Assembly (NCBI GenBank): GCA_964537875.1
Contig: CAZIDN010000015.1
Span: 1-59,676 of the forward strand
Reading direction: 5' to 3'
Length of the DNA: 59,676 nt
From: JAPKZH01 sp964537875
GTDB lineage: Bacteria > Acidobacteriota > Aminicenantia > Aminicenantales > UBA4085
The translations under genes were made by a program, and so were the position numbers. The notes beneath the pieces were generated by a model. The model had not been told where the DNA came from. It was given only the letters and a program-made list of their open reading frames with translations, and did no database searches. Positions 51,337 through 59,676 of the stretch are shown in pieces (the first letter of the stretch is position 1; each line of letters opens with the position of its first letter).

Positions 51337-53826
51337 TTATTTCTTATCTCCCACCGTGAGGTTCATCCGGCGCAGCAGGTCCAGTAAACGCGGGTCGTCG
51401 TGCATGGAGTCCCATCCGTAGCCGCGCGTCCGAATCCACGGCAGCGCGGTTCGATGAGCTTTGTAGGCGTCCTCCAGGACCTGCATAGCCGCGTCCTTGT
51501 CCCCGAGCGCCAGATAAGCCTTGCCCACCCGTGAGAAGTCAGGGGTGTTTCTCTCCAACTTGGGCACGATCGCCAACGCCTTTTCCCGCTGGCCGGCCTG
51601 CGCATAGGCCATGACCAGCTCCGCGTTACCCCGGGCGGGATCCAGTTCGAAAAGGCGTATCGCCGCGTCAATGGCCTCCTGATGCATTCCCTTATTTGAA
51701 TAGGCAACCCGCAAAACGTGGTAGCTCGGCCAGAACTTTGGATTCAATTCGAGCGCTTTCTTGGCTTCGACGATCGCTTCGTCATAACGGCCCGCATAGT
51801 TGTATATGCCCCCGAGCCAGCCGGTGTTGAGCGCCCGAAGCGGGTCGAGGTCGCGGGCGAGTTTGTGCTCCGTAATGGCTTCGTCCAGGCGGTCGAAGAG
51901 GACCAGGTACCAGGCGTAGTGGTAGTGAGTAATGGCCAAACTGGGGTTAAGCTCCAGCGCGCGCTTGAAAAGCTCCTCCGCTTTAGTCCATTCCCACTCA
52001 TAGTAAAGGGCGACATCCGCCAGCGCGCCCACGGCCTCGGCCATTTCGGGGTCGAGTTTCAGGGCCTGCTCCGCGGCTGCTTTGGCGCGCGGGTAGGCAT
52101 CGCCTTGCTCGGCGCCGCCATGGCCTAGGGTGACATACCCCTGCGCAAGACCGGCATAGGCGAGGGGCTCCGCAGGATCGATCTCCACGGCCTGGTGGAG
52201 ATACCGCATCCCCTTCTCGAAGCTCTCCGGGTTGTTCTGCGACACGTAGAACATCCCTTTGAGATAGGCATCGTAGACCTCGGGATTGACGGTCCGGGCG
52301 GAGGCCAAGCGGGTCTGCTCGGCCGGGAGCAGCTTGAGCGCCAGCGCCTTGGCCACGCTCTGCGCCACCTCGCTCTGCACCGCCCGGAAGCCCGAGAGGT
52401 CGTGCTCGTAGGTGTCGGCCCAGAGCTGCGTCTGGTCCCGCACCTGGATCAACTCGGCGGTGATGCGGACGCGGTTCGCCTCGCGCTGCGCGCTGCCCTC
52501 CAGGACGTATTCCACGCCGAGCTCGCGTCCGATCTGGTCGACCGGCGTGTCGCCCTTCTTGTAGCGCATGACCGAGGTGCGGGCGATCACGCTTAGGCCC
52601 TTCGGATGTAGGCGCCCGAGCTGGGTGATCATCTCCTGCGTAACTCCGTCGTTGAGGTATTCCTGCTCCGGGTCGCCGGTGAGGTTGGCGAATGGCAGCA
52701 CGGCCATCTTGATGGCTCGGGCCGGGGAGGCATTTCGTCCTAGAAGCCGATCCCGGACACCTCCGACGTTGAGTCCGAGAAGGACGAGGATGACAGCCAG
52801 GGCGGTCGGGAGAAGATAAGTCACATTCAATCCGAATATTTTTCTTCTCACCCTTCGCCTGGCCTTGACCGGCCTGAATCCTTCAGCGACGGCGGCGACA
52901 TCTTCCCGGAACTCCTCCATCGTCTGGTAGCGGTCGGCCGGCTTCTTGGCCAGCGCCTGGCTGACGATATGTTCCAGCTCGGGGTCCGTGCCGGGGCTGA
53001 CCTTCATTAAAGACTCCGGTTCTCGATGAAAGATCGAATAAATCACGGTCTGGTCGTGCTCTCCCCGGAAGGGGAGCTTACCGGCGAGCATCTCATAAAG
53101 AACAACGCCCAGCGACCAGATGTCCGTGCGCCCGTCCAATTCATCCCCTCGAGCCTGCTCCGGCGACATGTAGGCCACCGTGCCCAACGTCGTCTGGCTC
53201 TTGGTCAGCGAGCTCCCGCCCCGGAGCTTGGCCAATCCGAAATCCATGACCTTGGCCTGGCCTTTTGCCGTGACCATGATGTTGGCACTTTTAATGTCGC
53301 GGTGGATGATGCCCTTGCCGTGGGCCTCTCCCAGCCCGGCCGCGACCTGAGTGGCAACATCCAGCGCCTCCTCCGGCTTGAGCGGACCCTTCTTGATCCT
53401 GTCCCGGAGCGTCTCCCCTTCCACATACTCCATGGCGATATAGGAGAATTCCTTGGTTTCTCCGACTTCATGGATGACGCAGATGTTCGGGTGGGAAAGC
53501 GCCGCGGCCGCCTGGGCCTCGATCAGGAACCGTTGTCTAAGTTCCGGCGAGTCCATTAAAAGCGGCGGCAGGAACTTCAAGGCCACGCAGCGCTTGAGCT
53601 TGAGATCCTCGGCCTTGTAGACGATGCCCATCCCGCCATGGCCGATCTCCTCGATGATCTTATATTTGCCGGCGATGAGGCTGCCCGGCTTCAAGACACG
53701 TAAGGGGGTTTCGAGGGTCTTCGTCAGGGACGCCCCCTCCGCTCCCTCCGGATTCAACAGCGCCGCACAGCTGCTGCAGTACCGCGAGTTTTCCTTGTTC
53801 TCAGCGTGACAATTCGGGCACTGCAT
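51337..53826 (-). CDS. eukaryotic-like Ser/Thr kinase with FlgO-like domain and TPRs
   Basis: 829 residues. Zinc ribbon at 3-20 (CPNCHAENKE, CSSC), kinase at about 52-320 with GHGGMGIVYKAE, CVALKFLPP, HRDIKSANIM, DFGLAK and the APE-like MSPEQARG, a membrane helix near 337-355, a FlgO-like domain beginning MAVLPFANLTGDPEQEYL, then TPR units to the C-terminus. Phosphorylates Ser/Thr of unknown targets, kinase domain inside and TPR domain outside the membrane if the helix is real. gggagggg precedes the ATG. Close relative, in the kinase part, of the gene at 56801-59676. It follows a methyltransferase gene by 16 bases. Confidence 0.9.
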   Translation of the reverse strand: MQCPNCHAENKENSRYCSSCAALLNPEGAEGASLTKTLETPLRVLKPGSLIAGKYKIIEEIGHGGMGIVYKAEDLKLKRCVALKFLPPLLMDSPELRQRFLIEAQAAAALSHPNICVIHEVGETKEFSYIAMEYVEGETLRDRIKKGPLKPEEALDVATQVAAGLGEAHGKGIIHRDIKSANIMVTAKGQAKVMDFGLAKLRGGSSLTKSQTTLGTVAYMSPEQARGDELDGRTDIWSLGVVLYEMLAGKLPFRGEHDQTVIYSIFHREPESLMKVSPGTDPELEHIVSQALAKKPADRYQTMEEFREDVAAVAEGFRPVKARRRVRRKIFGLNVTYLLPTALAVILVLLGLNVGGVRDRLLGRNASPARAIKMAVLPFANLTGDPEQEYLNDGVTQEMITQLGRLHPKGLSVIARTSVMRYKKGDTPVDQIGRELGVEYVLEGSAQREANRVRITAELIQVRDQTQLWADTYEHDLSGFRAVQSEVAQSVAKALALKLLPAEQTRLASARTVNPEVYDAYLKGMFYVSQNNPESFEKGMRYLHQAVEIDPAEPLAYAGLAQGYVTLGHGGAEQGDAYPRAKAAAEQALKLDPEMAEAVGALADVALYYEWEWTKAEELFKRALELNPSLAITHYHYAWYLVLFDRLDEAITEHKLARDLDPLRALNTGWLGGIYNYAGRYDEAIVEAKKALELNPKFWPSYHVLRVAYSNKGMHQEAIDAAIRLFELDPARGNAELVMAYAQAGQREKALAIVPKLERNTPDFSRVGKAYLALGDKDAAMQVLEDAYKAHRTALPWIRTRGYGWDSMHDDPRLLDLLRRMNLTVGDKK

Positions 53827-53842
53827 AGTACCCCTCCCTTTT

Positions 53843-54295
53843 CTAATGCCTGGATTTTATCACCGCTGGAGCGGCCCGGTCAAGCTCGAAACACGACCTC
53901 TCAACTGTGCCCAACGGGAACAGAGGGTCGTCCACGGCCCCCAGGACGGTCTTGACATTCTTGATTCCCTCGGACGCGCACTTCTCTTCGATCTGCTTGA
54001 GCGCGCCCGGGTCGATATCGTTCGCATAGACAAGGCCCGAGTTCCCGACCCGCCGGCTCATCTTGAACGTGAAGTACCCATAGCTGGCCCCGGCTTCCCC
54101 GGCCTTCATCCCTTCGCGGAGGCCGATGACGCCCAGGATCTTTTCGGGCTGGAGGTCTCGATCGCGCATTTTATCGAGGGCTTCTCGGCCGATCTGCCCA
54201 TGACCTTCCTGTCCCGATAGAAATCCTGAGAAGCAAACGACCGTCGCCATGGCGAACATGATCATTGGACTGGAAACCCGCTCTTTAGACGGCAT
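53843..54295 (-). pseudogene. exported SAM-dependent methyltransferase, C-terminally truncated
   Basis: 150 codons with a signal-like segment (MIMFAMATVVCFSGFLSG), the lead-in REALDKMRDRDLQPEKIL and the AdoMet-type motif region VIGLREGMKAGEAGASYGYF, VYANDIDPGALKQIEEK and VLGAVDDPLFP. Relatives go on for about 80 more residues; here the sequence turns unrelated after FPLG and stops just before the kinase. GxGxG is replaced by GEAGAS, so AdoMet binding is doubtful. Treat as a truncated gene. Confidence 0.65.
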
Positions 54296-54408
54296 CCACT
54301 TCTCTCTTTTAAAAACCCCGGATAGGCGGTTGACATCGAGAATATTTAAGATTTGCGGAGGCCTTCATGTCAAGGAGTACGGGCTAGGCTGTTGAAGGCC
54401 TCGAGCGG

Positions 54409-55500
54409 CTACTTATAGCTCGGCTTGTACTTCTTGACCTCTTTGAGCTTGGCGGCGAATTGCCGGCCGGCCGCTTTTTCCCGCTGCCGCCGCGTCTTGA
54501 CGTCCTTCTTGAGGGCCAGGAAACGGACCTCCTTGCGCAGCTTGAGATAGCTCTCCAGCCGGCGCGGGTCGAGGGTCCCGTCCCGGACGGCGGCCTGCAC
54601 GGCGCAGCCCGGTTCCTGTTCGTGCGAGCAATCGTCGAACCGGCATTGCGCCGCCAAGTCTTCGATGTCCTTAAAGGGCCGGCCCAATCCCTCGTCATCC
54701 GTCCAGAGCTGGAGCTCGCGCATGCCGGGCGTGTCGATCAATAACGCTCCGCCCGGCAGCCTGACGAGCTCGCGCGTCGTGGTCGTGTGCCGGCCTCTCC
54801 CCTCTTCGGCGTCGCTCACCGGCGAGGTTCGGAATCGTTCCTCACCCAGCAGGCGGTTGATCAGAGTGGATTTCCCCACTCCCGACGATCCGAGGAGAGC
54901 GACGGTTTTCCGCGGGACCAGGTAGGGCTGCAGGACGTCCATGTTCCTGCCGGTGGCTGCGCTGACCGCGACGACCGGCACACCGGCCGCGACGAGCTCC
55001 ACCTCGACGATGACGCTCGGGAGGTCGTCCCGCAGGTCGGCCTTATTGAGCAGAATGACGGGCGATGCGCCGCTGTCCCAGGCGGTCGCGAGGTAGCGCT
55101 CGACGCGCCGCAGATTGAAATCGCCGTCGAGCCCGCTGACGAGGAAAACGGTGTCGACGTTGGCCGCCGCCACCTGGGCTTCGACGACCTCACCCGCCGC
55201 TTTGCGGACGAAGGCGCTGCGGCGCGGCAGGACGGCGTGAATAGTCGCCAGATCGTCCCCGGAGGGCTCCATGGCCACCCAGTCCCCCACAACGGGGTAA
55301 GCGCTCCTGTCGGCGGCTTGGAAACGGAATTTCCCGGAAACCTCTCCCCGTCTTTCGCCCTGTTCGCTCCATAAAAGAGACAAATCCCGCAGTTGTTTTA
55401 TGACGCGGGCCGGTCGAAGCCTCCGCGCGGCATAGGGCTCGAACGCGACTGAGAATTCATCATCCCAGCCGTAATCAACTGGGCTCATCGCTTTCTGCAT
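54409..55500 (-). CDS. rsgA: ribosome small subunit-dependent GTPase A
   Basis: 363 residues of the circularly permuted GTPase that checks 30S subunit maturation. An OB-fold N-terminal domain (VVGDWVAMEPSGDD) precedes G4 NKAD near 177, G1 GSSGVGKST near 233, G2/G3 region GRGRHTTTTRELV and DTPGMRELQ, and the zinc site CRFDDCSHEQEPGC near 315. The ATG at 55500 follows gagaagg; a second at 55488 is possible. The C-terminal tail is rich in lysine and arginine. Key residues are intact. No ribosomal neighbour genes are present. Confidence 0.95.
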   Translation of the reverse strand: MQKAMSPVDYGWDDEFSVAFEPYAARRLRPARVIKQLRDLSLLWSEQGERRGEVSGKFRFQAADRSAYPVVGDWVAMEPSGDDLATIHAVLPRRSAFVRKAAGEVVEAQVAAANVDTVFLVSGLDGDFNLRRVERYLATAWDSGASPVILLNKADLRDDLPSVIVEVELVAAGVPVVAVSAATGRNMDVLQPYLVPRKTVALLGSSGVGKSTLINRLLGEERFRTSPVSDAEEGRGRHTTTTRELVRLPGGALLIDTPGMRELQLWTDDEGLGRPFKDIEDLAAQCRFDDCSHEQEPGCAVQAAVRDGTLDPRRLESYLKLRKEVRFLALKKDVKTRRQREKAAGRQFAAKLKEVKKYKPSYK

Positions 55501-55824
55501 TGGCCTTCTCGTTCGCGGATATGATACATCAAACTCCCAACGCGACGATATGCGGTATGAGCGGAGCCCGCGAGGGAACAAGAGGCGGAGAGATGATCGA
55601 CGGAAGGATAAGACTTTCGTTTTTCTCGGCTAAGCATTTTCCCTGCCATCCAGCTCGGAATCGTTGCCTCCCTTCACGAAAAAATGATACTCCCGACCTC
55701 GGGCCGAGGTCAAGAACAAGAAAATTGTCGTGAGATGGGCCGGCCGGCGACATCTTCGTTGCGGAGGACCTGAAAACTTCCCGAGAGACGATAGACCTCC
55801 GACGCCTCTCGAAACCCCGTGTCC
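55501..55824. other. intergenic with a faint repeat
   Basis: 55650-55735 resembles 25560-25640 (ttcacgaaa, gaatggtattcccg-like and gtcaagaaca blocks). No gene recognised. Confidence 0.35.
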
Positions 55825-56450
55825 TCAAAAATATTCCGCCTGCTCCTCGGCCGCCATGAGTGCGAGCAGCTTGAAGACATGGCATGGCGGCGGCTTCTCG
55901 GCAACGAACGTCAACTTCAGATGTTCGATAATCCTATCGATTGCCTGGTAGTCCATAATAAAGGCGACGACCTTCATCTTCCCTCCGCACTTCGGACAGA
56001 CCATCGGGTCAACCTCGTAACATCAGAAGATGTTCCGCCCGGCAGCGCGGGCACCGGATCCGGGCAAAACCGCAGCAGGGATTGCCGCAGTCAAGACGTC
56101 GTTGCGAGGAGCGAAGCGACGCGGCAATCTCATGCCCCAGACGACGTACCATGAGATCACCACGGCCCTGCGGGCCTCGTGATGACCTTCGGTCACGTCC
56201 TTGACGATCGGCCGGAAGAAGCCGTATTCCCGCTCAAAACGCCCCTCATATTCGGCGACGAACCGCTCGAAATGATGGAAAAGCACCCGGTAGAGAACGG
56301 TGCGTTCCGGATGGCGAGGGCGGTAGATTCCCGGCACATCGGAAACGAAGTATCAAGAAACGGGCCAGGAACGGGACAAGGCAAGAATCCAGGGACAACG
56401 ACAAGAAATGGCGCGGGGCACGCCCCAAAAAGCGTCGAAAACGTCAACGT
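55825..56450 (-). mobile_element. IS91-type transposase relic, ends joined
   Basis: The C-terminal tail (MKVVAFIMDYQAIDRIIEHL, FVAEKPPPCHVF, EEQAEYF stop) at 55825-56010 directly abuts the N-terminal part (YRPRHPERTVLYRVLFHHFE, FEREYGFFRPIVKDV) at 56193-56337, so the middle of the transposase is deleted. The upstream flank to 56450 matches the relics at 20657 and 38800. It carries the same REP-like insert. Confidence 0.75.
56097..56199. repeat. REP-like palindromic insert in the IS91 relic, second copy
   Basis: Same insert at the same codon as 38558-38662 (cgttgcgaggagcgaagcga, then gagatcaccacg and cgtgatgacc). Confidence 0.7.
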
Positions 56451-56549
56451 CCGTTGACGAAAGACCGTGAATTGTGTAAGCGCGCCGCTTGGCCGACGCC
56501 GCCCGGCGCTACGGCCTCTAGGCGGAACCGGAAGGCGTGGTCCTTGTGA

Positions 56550-56591
56550 CACACGGTAGAAGTCAGAGGTTCAAGTCCTCTATCGCCCACC
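56550..56591 (+). tRNA. orphan tRNA 3' half, second copy, without CCA
   Basis: cacacggtagaagtc, agaggttcaagtcctct and atcgcccacc: one base different from 51227-51269 in the T loop region, and the final A of CCA is C. No 5' half upstream. The 200 bases to the next gene hold nothing recognised. Confidence 0.6.
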
Positions 56592-56800
56592 CTTTCTATA
56601 GACGCATACCTTAAGTTCTCTTAATTACAGAGGGGGACCATAGGGGGTTAAGAAATTTTGATAGAGCGGGAGGCGTCTTCGGCCTAGCAACGTCAACCTG
56701 TATCCCCTCCTAATTCCTTGGAGGTGCAGGGGTGGTTAATATCAACGATTGAGAGTCTGAAAGACATTCTCGGGCTATCTTAACGTCCACGGCACTGATT

Positions 56801-59676
56801 TCACTTCACGGACCCCAGATACTTATCCAACCACTCCAGGGATTCTTTAATGAGCTGATTCCTGGGGATGTTATGCCCCGTATCATATATGAGATGACGT
56901 TTGTGCTCCTCGGGTGTTCCCAGGAGCTTGAACATTGGAATTTGCGCGGTCTCGTAGGGGAAAAAACTGTCGTAGCGGCCGTTCAGCATGAGAACGGGAA
57001 TACGGACCCGTGATACGAAATGAAAAGGGTCGACCTCCGGTTTCTGTTTCTGAAATCTAAATCCCGCAACATATAGAATGGCCGTTTTAAAACGCCCCTC
57101 GACAGCAGTCATCAGGCCGCCCAATCGCCCTCCCCAACTATAACCGTAATAAGCGAGCTTATCAGCATCGATATCGCTCCTGCTTTCCAGATAGTCCACG
57201 GACCGCCTGAGGTCCTTGGCCCATTGGATGACGTGTTCTTTATAGGAATTCGTCTCGTCGGGGATGCTGGAACCCCAGCCGTCTCCACGCTCATAAGTGC
57301 TCTTATAGACCGGATACAACAGTGCTCGCCCGCTTTTCATGATGAAATCGAAGGTGTTGATATACAGGAGTTCGCTCGAACGGATATTTATCGCATTGCT
57401 TCCCGGGAAATAGACAACGGTCTGATACGGCGGCTTGCCGGATTTCGGCAGAAAAAGATAGGCTAGAACGCGCTCTCCGCCATAGGCGGCATCAAAGGAA
57501 ACCCTTTCCCTGATCCAGTCCTTGTCACTCTCGTCTACGGATTCGGTCCGGCTGCGCAGTTCTTTTTTGTCATACGAATACATGTCCAGATAGATTTTAT
57601 AGACTTCGTCCGAAACCGGTTCCTTGTTAAGAAAGTCGATATACGGGATTTCGGTAATTGACTTCAGGGCTGCCTGGTTATCGGCTTTTCCAAGGTATTT
57701 GATGCACCGGAATCCATTGCCCGGGGACCGATCCATGGGCGGCTGTGCATACGCCCAATTGAACATGTAAACCTGATCGTTCCAGGCGCCACCCAAGAGG
57801 AATCTCCAGTCGCCGCGTTGGTTCCAACACCATTCGCGAACATTCCCTGCCATATCATGAACGCCATAAATGCTGACACATCGTGAACTGCCGATGGGCC
57901 AGGTGTCGCGATCGCTGAAATTGCCGAGGGGAATATAAACGTCGCTCAGCCACGGATCCGCCGCCCTGTCCCAATGATAAACGGTCGGCAAGCTCTTCCC
58001 CACGAATTCGGCGTAGGCCGCGGCTTCGTACCAGCTGATCCCGCCGACCGGATGATCGTCCCGGCCGTCGGGGTAATCGCTCATTTCCCAAGCCGCCGGA
58101 CCGGGTCTCCCCGTCCTATCGCTGAATCCGGCCATCGCCTGTTCCCAGGAAAGTGTTCTCCCGTCTTTCTTGAACGTGTGTCTCCAGTACTCTTTTTTTT
58201 CGTAGCCCCCCTGATCGATGAACTTCTTGAATTCTTTATTCGTGACCTCATGCTTGTCGATGAGGTAGTCATCGATTTCTTTTTCGTTCAAATGATCGAG
58301 ACCCGTCAATCCCAGCCCATGTTTCCCGCCCGGTATTCTGACCATTCCCAGAGGCAGGCTTCCTTTTGCGTCCAGCGTCCTCTTGATCTCGACGGCGGAG
58401 CCTAAAACCGTCCGCTCGGCCCCCTCGAGGGGTTCATACCCGTCTTTTTCGATTTTCCACAGATGATATCCCGGCCAGACTTTCACCTTGTCGATCGGCG
58501 ATCGGCCGATGTGCTCCCAGGTGCCGTCGAACTCAACATATAGATAGACATCTGCCCCTGGGGGTACCGTTTGGAAGGAGAAGTCCCGCTCGACCTGCGG
58601 CAGCAGCTCCATCAATTGCTGTTCTTTGGGAATAATCTTTTCCGCTTTCTCCGCCAAACGGAATGCCGCAGCGAAATGCTGCTCGTCAACGAGCTTCCTG
58701 ATCTCGGGGACAGCTACGTCTCTGGCCCAACGGATCCTGGCCTGATGGTTGAAGAGCCAAACGAGCGCGACAGCGATGGCGGCGATCACTAGTACCGCCG
58801 GAACGGCCACGATAGGTTTTCGAATGAGACGGAGGATCGAACGTAAATTAAGAGCTCCAGGACCGGCGCCTGTAAGACGATTTCTGTAGTTCTTCAGGTC
58901 AATCAGCAGCTCAGCCGCGGAACCATAGCGTGCTTCCGGCTTTTTCTTAAGACTCCGGTCTATGATTTGCTGAAGCTCCAGGGGAACATCCGGCTTGAGG
59001 GCTCTCAGAGGTTTGTGGTCCTCATGCACGACAGAGTAAAGGATCGAAGCCTCGCGTTCCCCCTTGAAGGGGAGCACTCCGGAAAGCATCTCATACATGA
59101 CCACGCCCAAAGACCAGATGTCCGACCGATGATCGACTTCCTCTCCCTTCGCCTGCTCCGGTGACATGTAGGCCACAGTTCCCAAGGTCGTTCCCTCTCT
59201 TGTCAGAAGAGGCCCCTCTTTGACCTTGGCCAACCCGAAGTCCATGATCCTGGCCTGGCCCTGGCCGGTTATCATGATATTGGCGCTTTTGATGTCGCGG
59301 TGGATAATGCCCTTGCCGTGGGCTAAATCGAGACCATCGGCGACCTGGATGGCGATGTCCAGGGCCGCGCCGGCTGCGAGCGGCCCCTTTTTGATCTTGT
59401 CCCTGAGCGTCTCCCCTTCCACGTACTCCATGGCGATGTAGGGACGATTTTCGCTTTCCCCGACTTCGTGGATGACGCAGATGTTCGGGTGGGAAAGCGC
59501 TGCGGCCGCCTGGGCCTCGATGAGGAACCGCTCCCTGAGTTCCCGCGAATCCATTAAAAGCGGCGGCAGAAATTTCAAGGCCACACACCGTTTGAGCTTG
59601 AGGTCCTCGGCTTTGTAGACTACGCCCATGCCGCCGCGGCCGATCTCCTCGATGATCTTATATTTGCCGGCGATGA
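56801..59676 (-). CDS. Ser/Thr kinase fused to FGE-like domain and C-terminal hydrolase (5' end outside)
   Basis: The frame enters from the right edge within the kinase glycine loop (IIEEIGRGGMGVVYKAE). Visible order: kinase with CVALKFLPP, HRDIKSANIM, DFGLAK; membrane helix (IVAVPAVLVIAAIAVALVWL) near residue 275; a PEGA-like stretch (FQTVPPGADVYLYVE); a formylglycine-generating-enzyme/SUMF1-type domain (MVRIPGGKHGLG, DKHEVTNKEFKKFI, HPVGGISWYEAAAY, GNVREWCW, GNGFRCIKYL); and an alpha/beta hydrolase end (YYGYSWGGRLGG with the serine, NGRYDSFFP with the Asp, GHNIPR with the His). Kinase would be cytoplasmic and the two enzyme-like domains outside. The FGE copper-binding cysteines are not evident. 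Confidence 0.85.
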   Translation of the reverse strand, partial: IAGKYKIIEEIGRGGMGVVYKAEDLKLKRCVALKFLPPLLMDSRELRERFLIEAQAAAALSHPNICVIHEVGESENRPYIAMEYVEGETLRDKIKKGPLAAGAALDIAIQVADGLDLAHGKGIIHRDIKSANIMITGQGQARIMDFGLAKVKEGPLLTREGTTLGTVAYMSPEQAKGEEVDHRSDIWSLGVVMYEMLSGVLPFKGEREASILYSVVHEDHKPLRALKPDVPLELQQIIDRSLKKKPEARYGSAAELLIDLKNYRNRLTGAGPGALNLRSILRLIRKPIVAVPAVLVIAAIAVALVWLFNHQARIRWARDVAVPEIRKLVDEQHFAAAFRLAEKAEKIIPKEQQLMELLPQVERDFSFQTVPPGADVYLYVEFDGTWEHIGRSPIDKVKVWPGYHLWKIEKDGYEPLEGAERTVLGSAVEIKRTLDAKGSLPLGMVRIPGGKHGLGLTGLDHLNEKEIDDYLIDKHEVTNKEFKKFIDQGGYEKKEYWRHTFKKDGRTLSWEQAMAGFSDRTGRPGPAAWEMSDYPDGRDDHPVGGISWYEAAAYAEFVGKSLPTVYHWDRAADPWLSDVYIPLGNFSDRDTWPIGSSRCVSIYGVHDMAGNVREWCWNQRGDWRFLLGGAWNDQVYMFNWAYAQPPMDRSPGNGFRCIKYLGKADNQAALKSITEIPYIDFLNKEPVSDEVYKIYLDMYSYDKKELRSRTESVDESDKDWIRERVSFDAAYGGERVLAYLFLPKSGKPPYQTVVYFPGSNAINIRSSELLYINTFDFIMKSGRALLYPVYKSTYERGDGWGSSIPDETNSYKEHVIQWAKDLRRSVDYLESRSDIDADKLAYYGYSWGGRLGGLMTAVEGRFKTAILYVAGFRFQKQKPEVDPFHFVSRVRIPVLMLNGRYDSFFPYETAQIPMFKLLGTPEEHKRHLIYDTGHNIPRNQLIKESLEWLDKYLGSVK

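Overview
The window reads as a piece of an Acidobacteriota-type chromosome, most like the Aminicenantes (inference from gene content; no rRNA or marker gene is present to prove it). The signs are seven secreted 6-bladed beta-propeller genes or relics, three large eukaryotic-like Ser/Thr kinases with TPR or enzyme domains fused to them, S9, C45 and aspartyl peptidases, and gamma-glutamyltransferase (GGT). GC is moderately high, with clearly AT-rich patches (about 2.1-3.1, 5.3-7.7, 11.3-13.0 and 42-47.7 kb). Decay is heavy: truncated genes, in-frame stops, a homopolymer frameshift and relics of IS91, IS21 and IS4 type elements.

Layout. 0-5 kb: propeller genes and relics, a duplicated 268 bp propeller end, a GNAT gene present at only one of the two copies. 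5.3-11.1 kb: a compact same-strand block of Pif1-like helicase (N-terminal membrane segment, C-terminal zinc ribbon), PIN nuclease, UvrD helicase fused to a RecB/AddB-type Fe-S nuclease, and a DUF1232 protein, a candidate DNA-processing or defence operon. 11.3-15.2 kb: secreted alpha/beta hydrolase, intact GGT, relics. 15.5-27 kb: S9 peptidase, kinase with an amber codon, a large glycosidase-like protein, a propeller, a C45 acyltransferase. 27-42 kb: three nearly identical propeller paralogues plus a fourth, a recent IS4-type insertion with a 9 bp target duplication, a frameshifted methylglyoxal synthase, an hsdM fragment translationally adjacent to a deaminase/HATPase/winged-helix fusion, a row of triloop hairpins, an IS91 relic and a PDZ aspartyl protease. 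42-47.8 kb: a Rad50-like ATPase behind a small overlapping gene, then a minus-strand array of integron gene cassettes with three recognisable attC sites (poly-gamma-glutamate hydrolase, HEPN protein, a 19-residue tandem-repeat protein) and no integrase. 48-59.7 kb: GH106 rhamnosidase-like gene with an in-frame TGA, two related kinases, rsgA, and two orphan tRNA 3' halves.

Two dispersed repeat systems tie the window together. One is a roughly 180 bp element carrying a near-consensus sigma70 promoter (TTGACA, 18 nt, TATCAT) placed ahead of several propeller and peptidase genes. The other is a set of GGT gene fragments, usually just upstream of that promoter element. Shared deletion junctions and short microhomologies at the junctions suggest that a GGT-promoter-propeller unit was copied repeatedly and that the GGT part then decayed.
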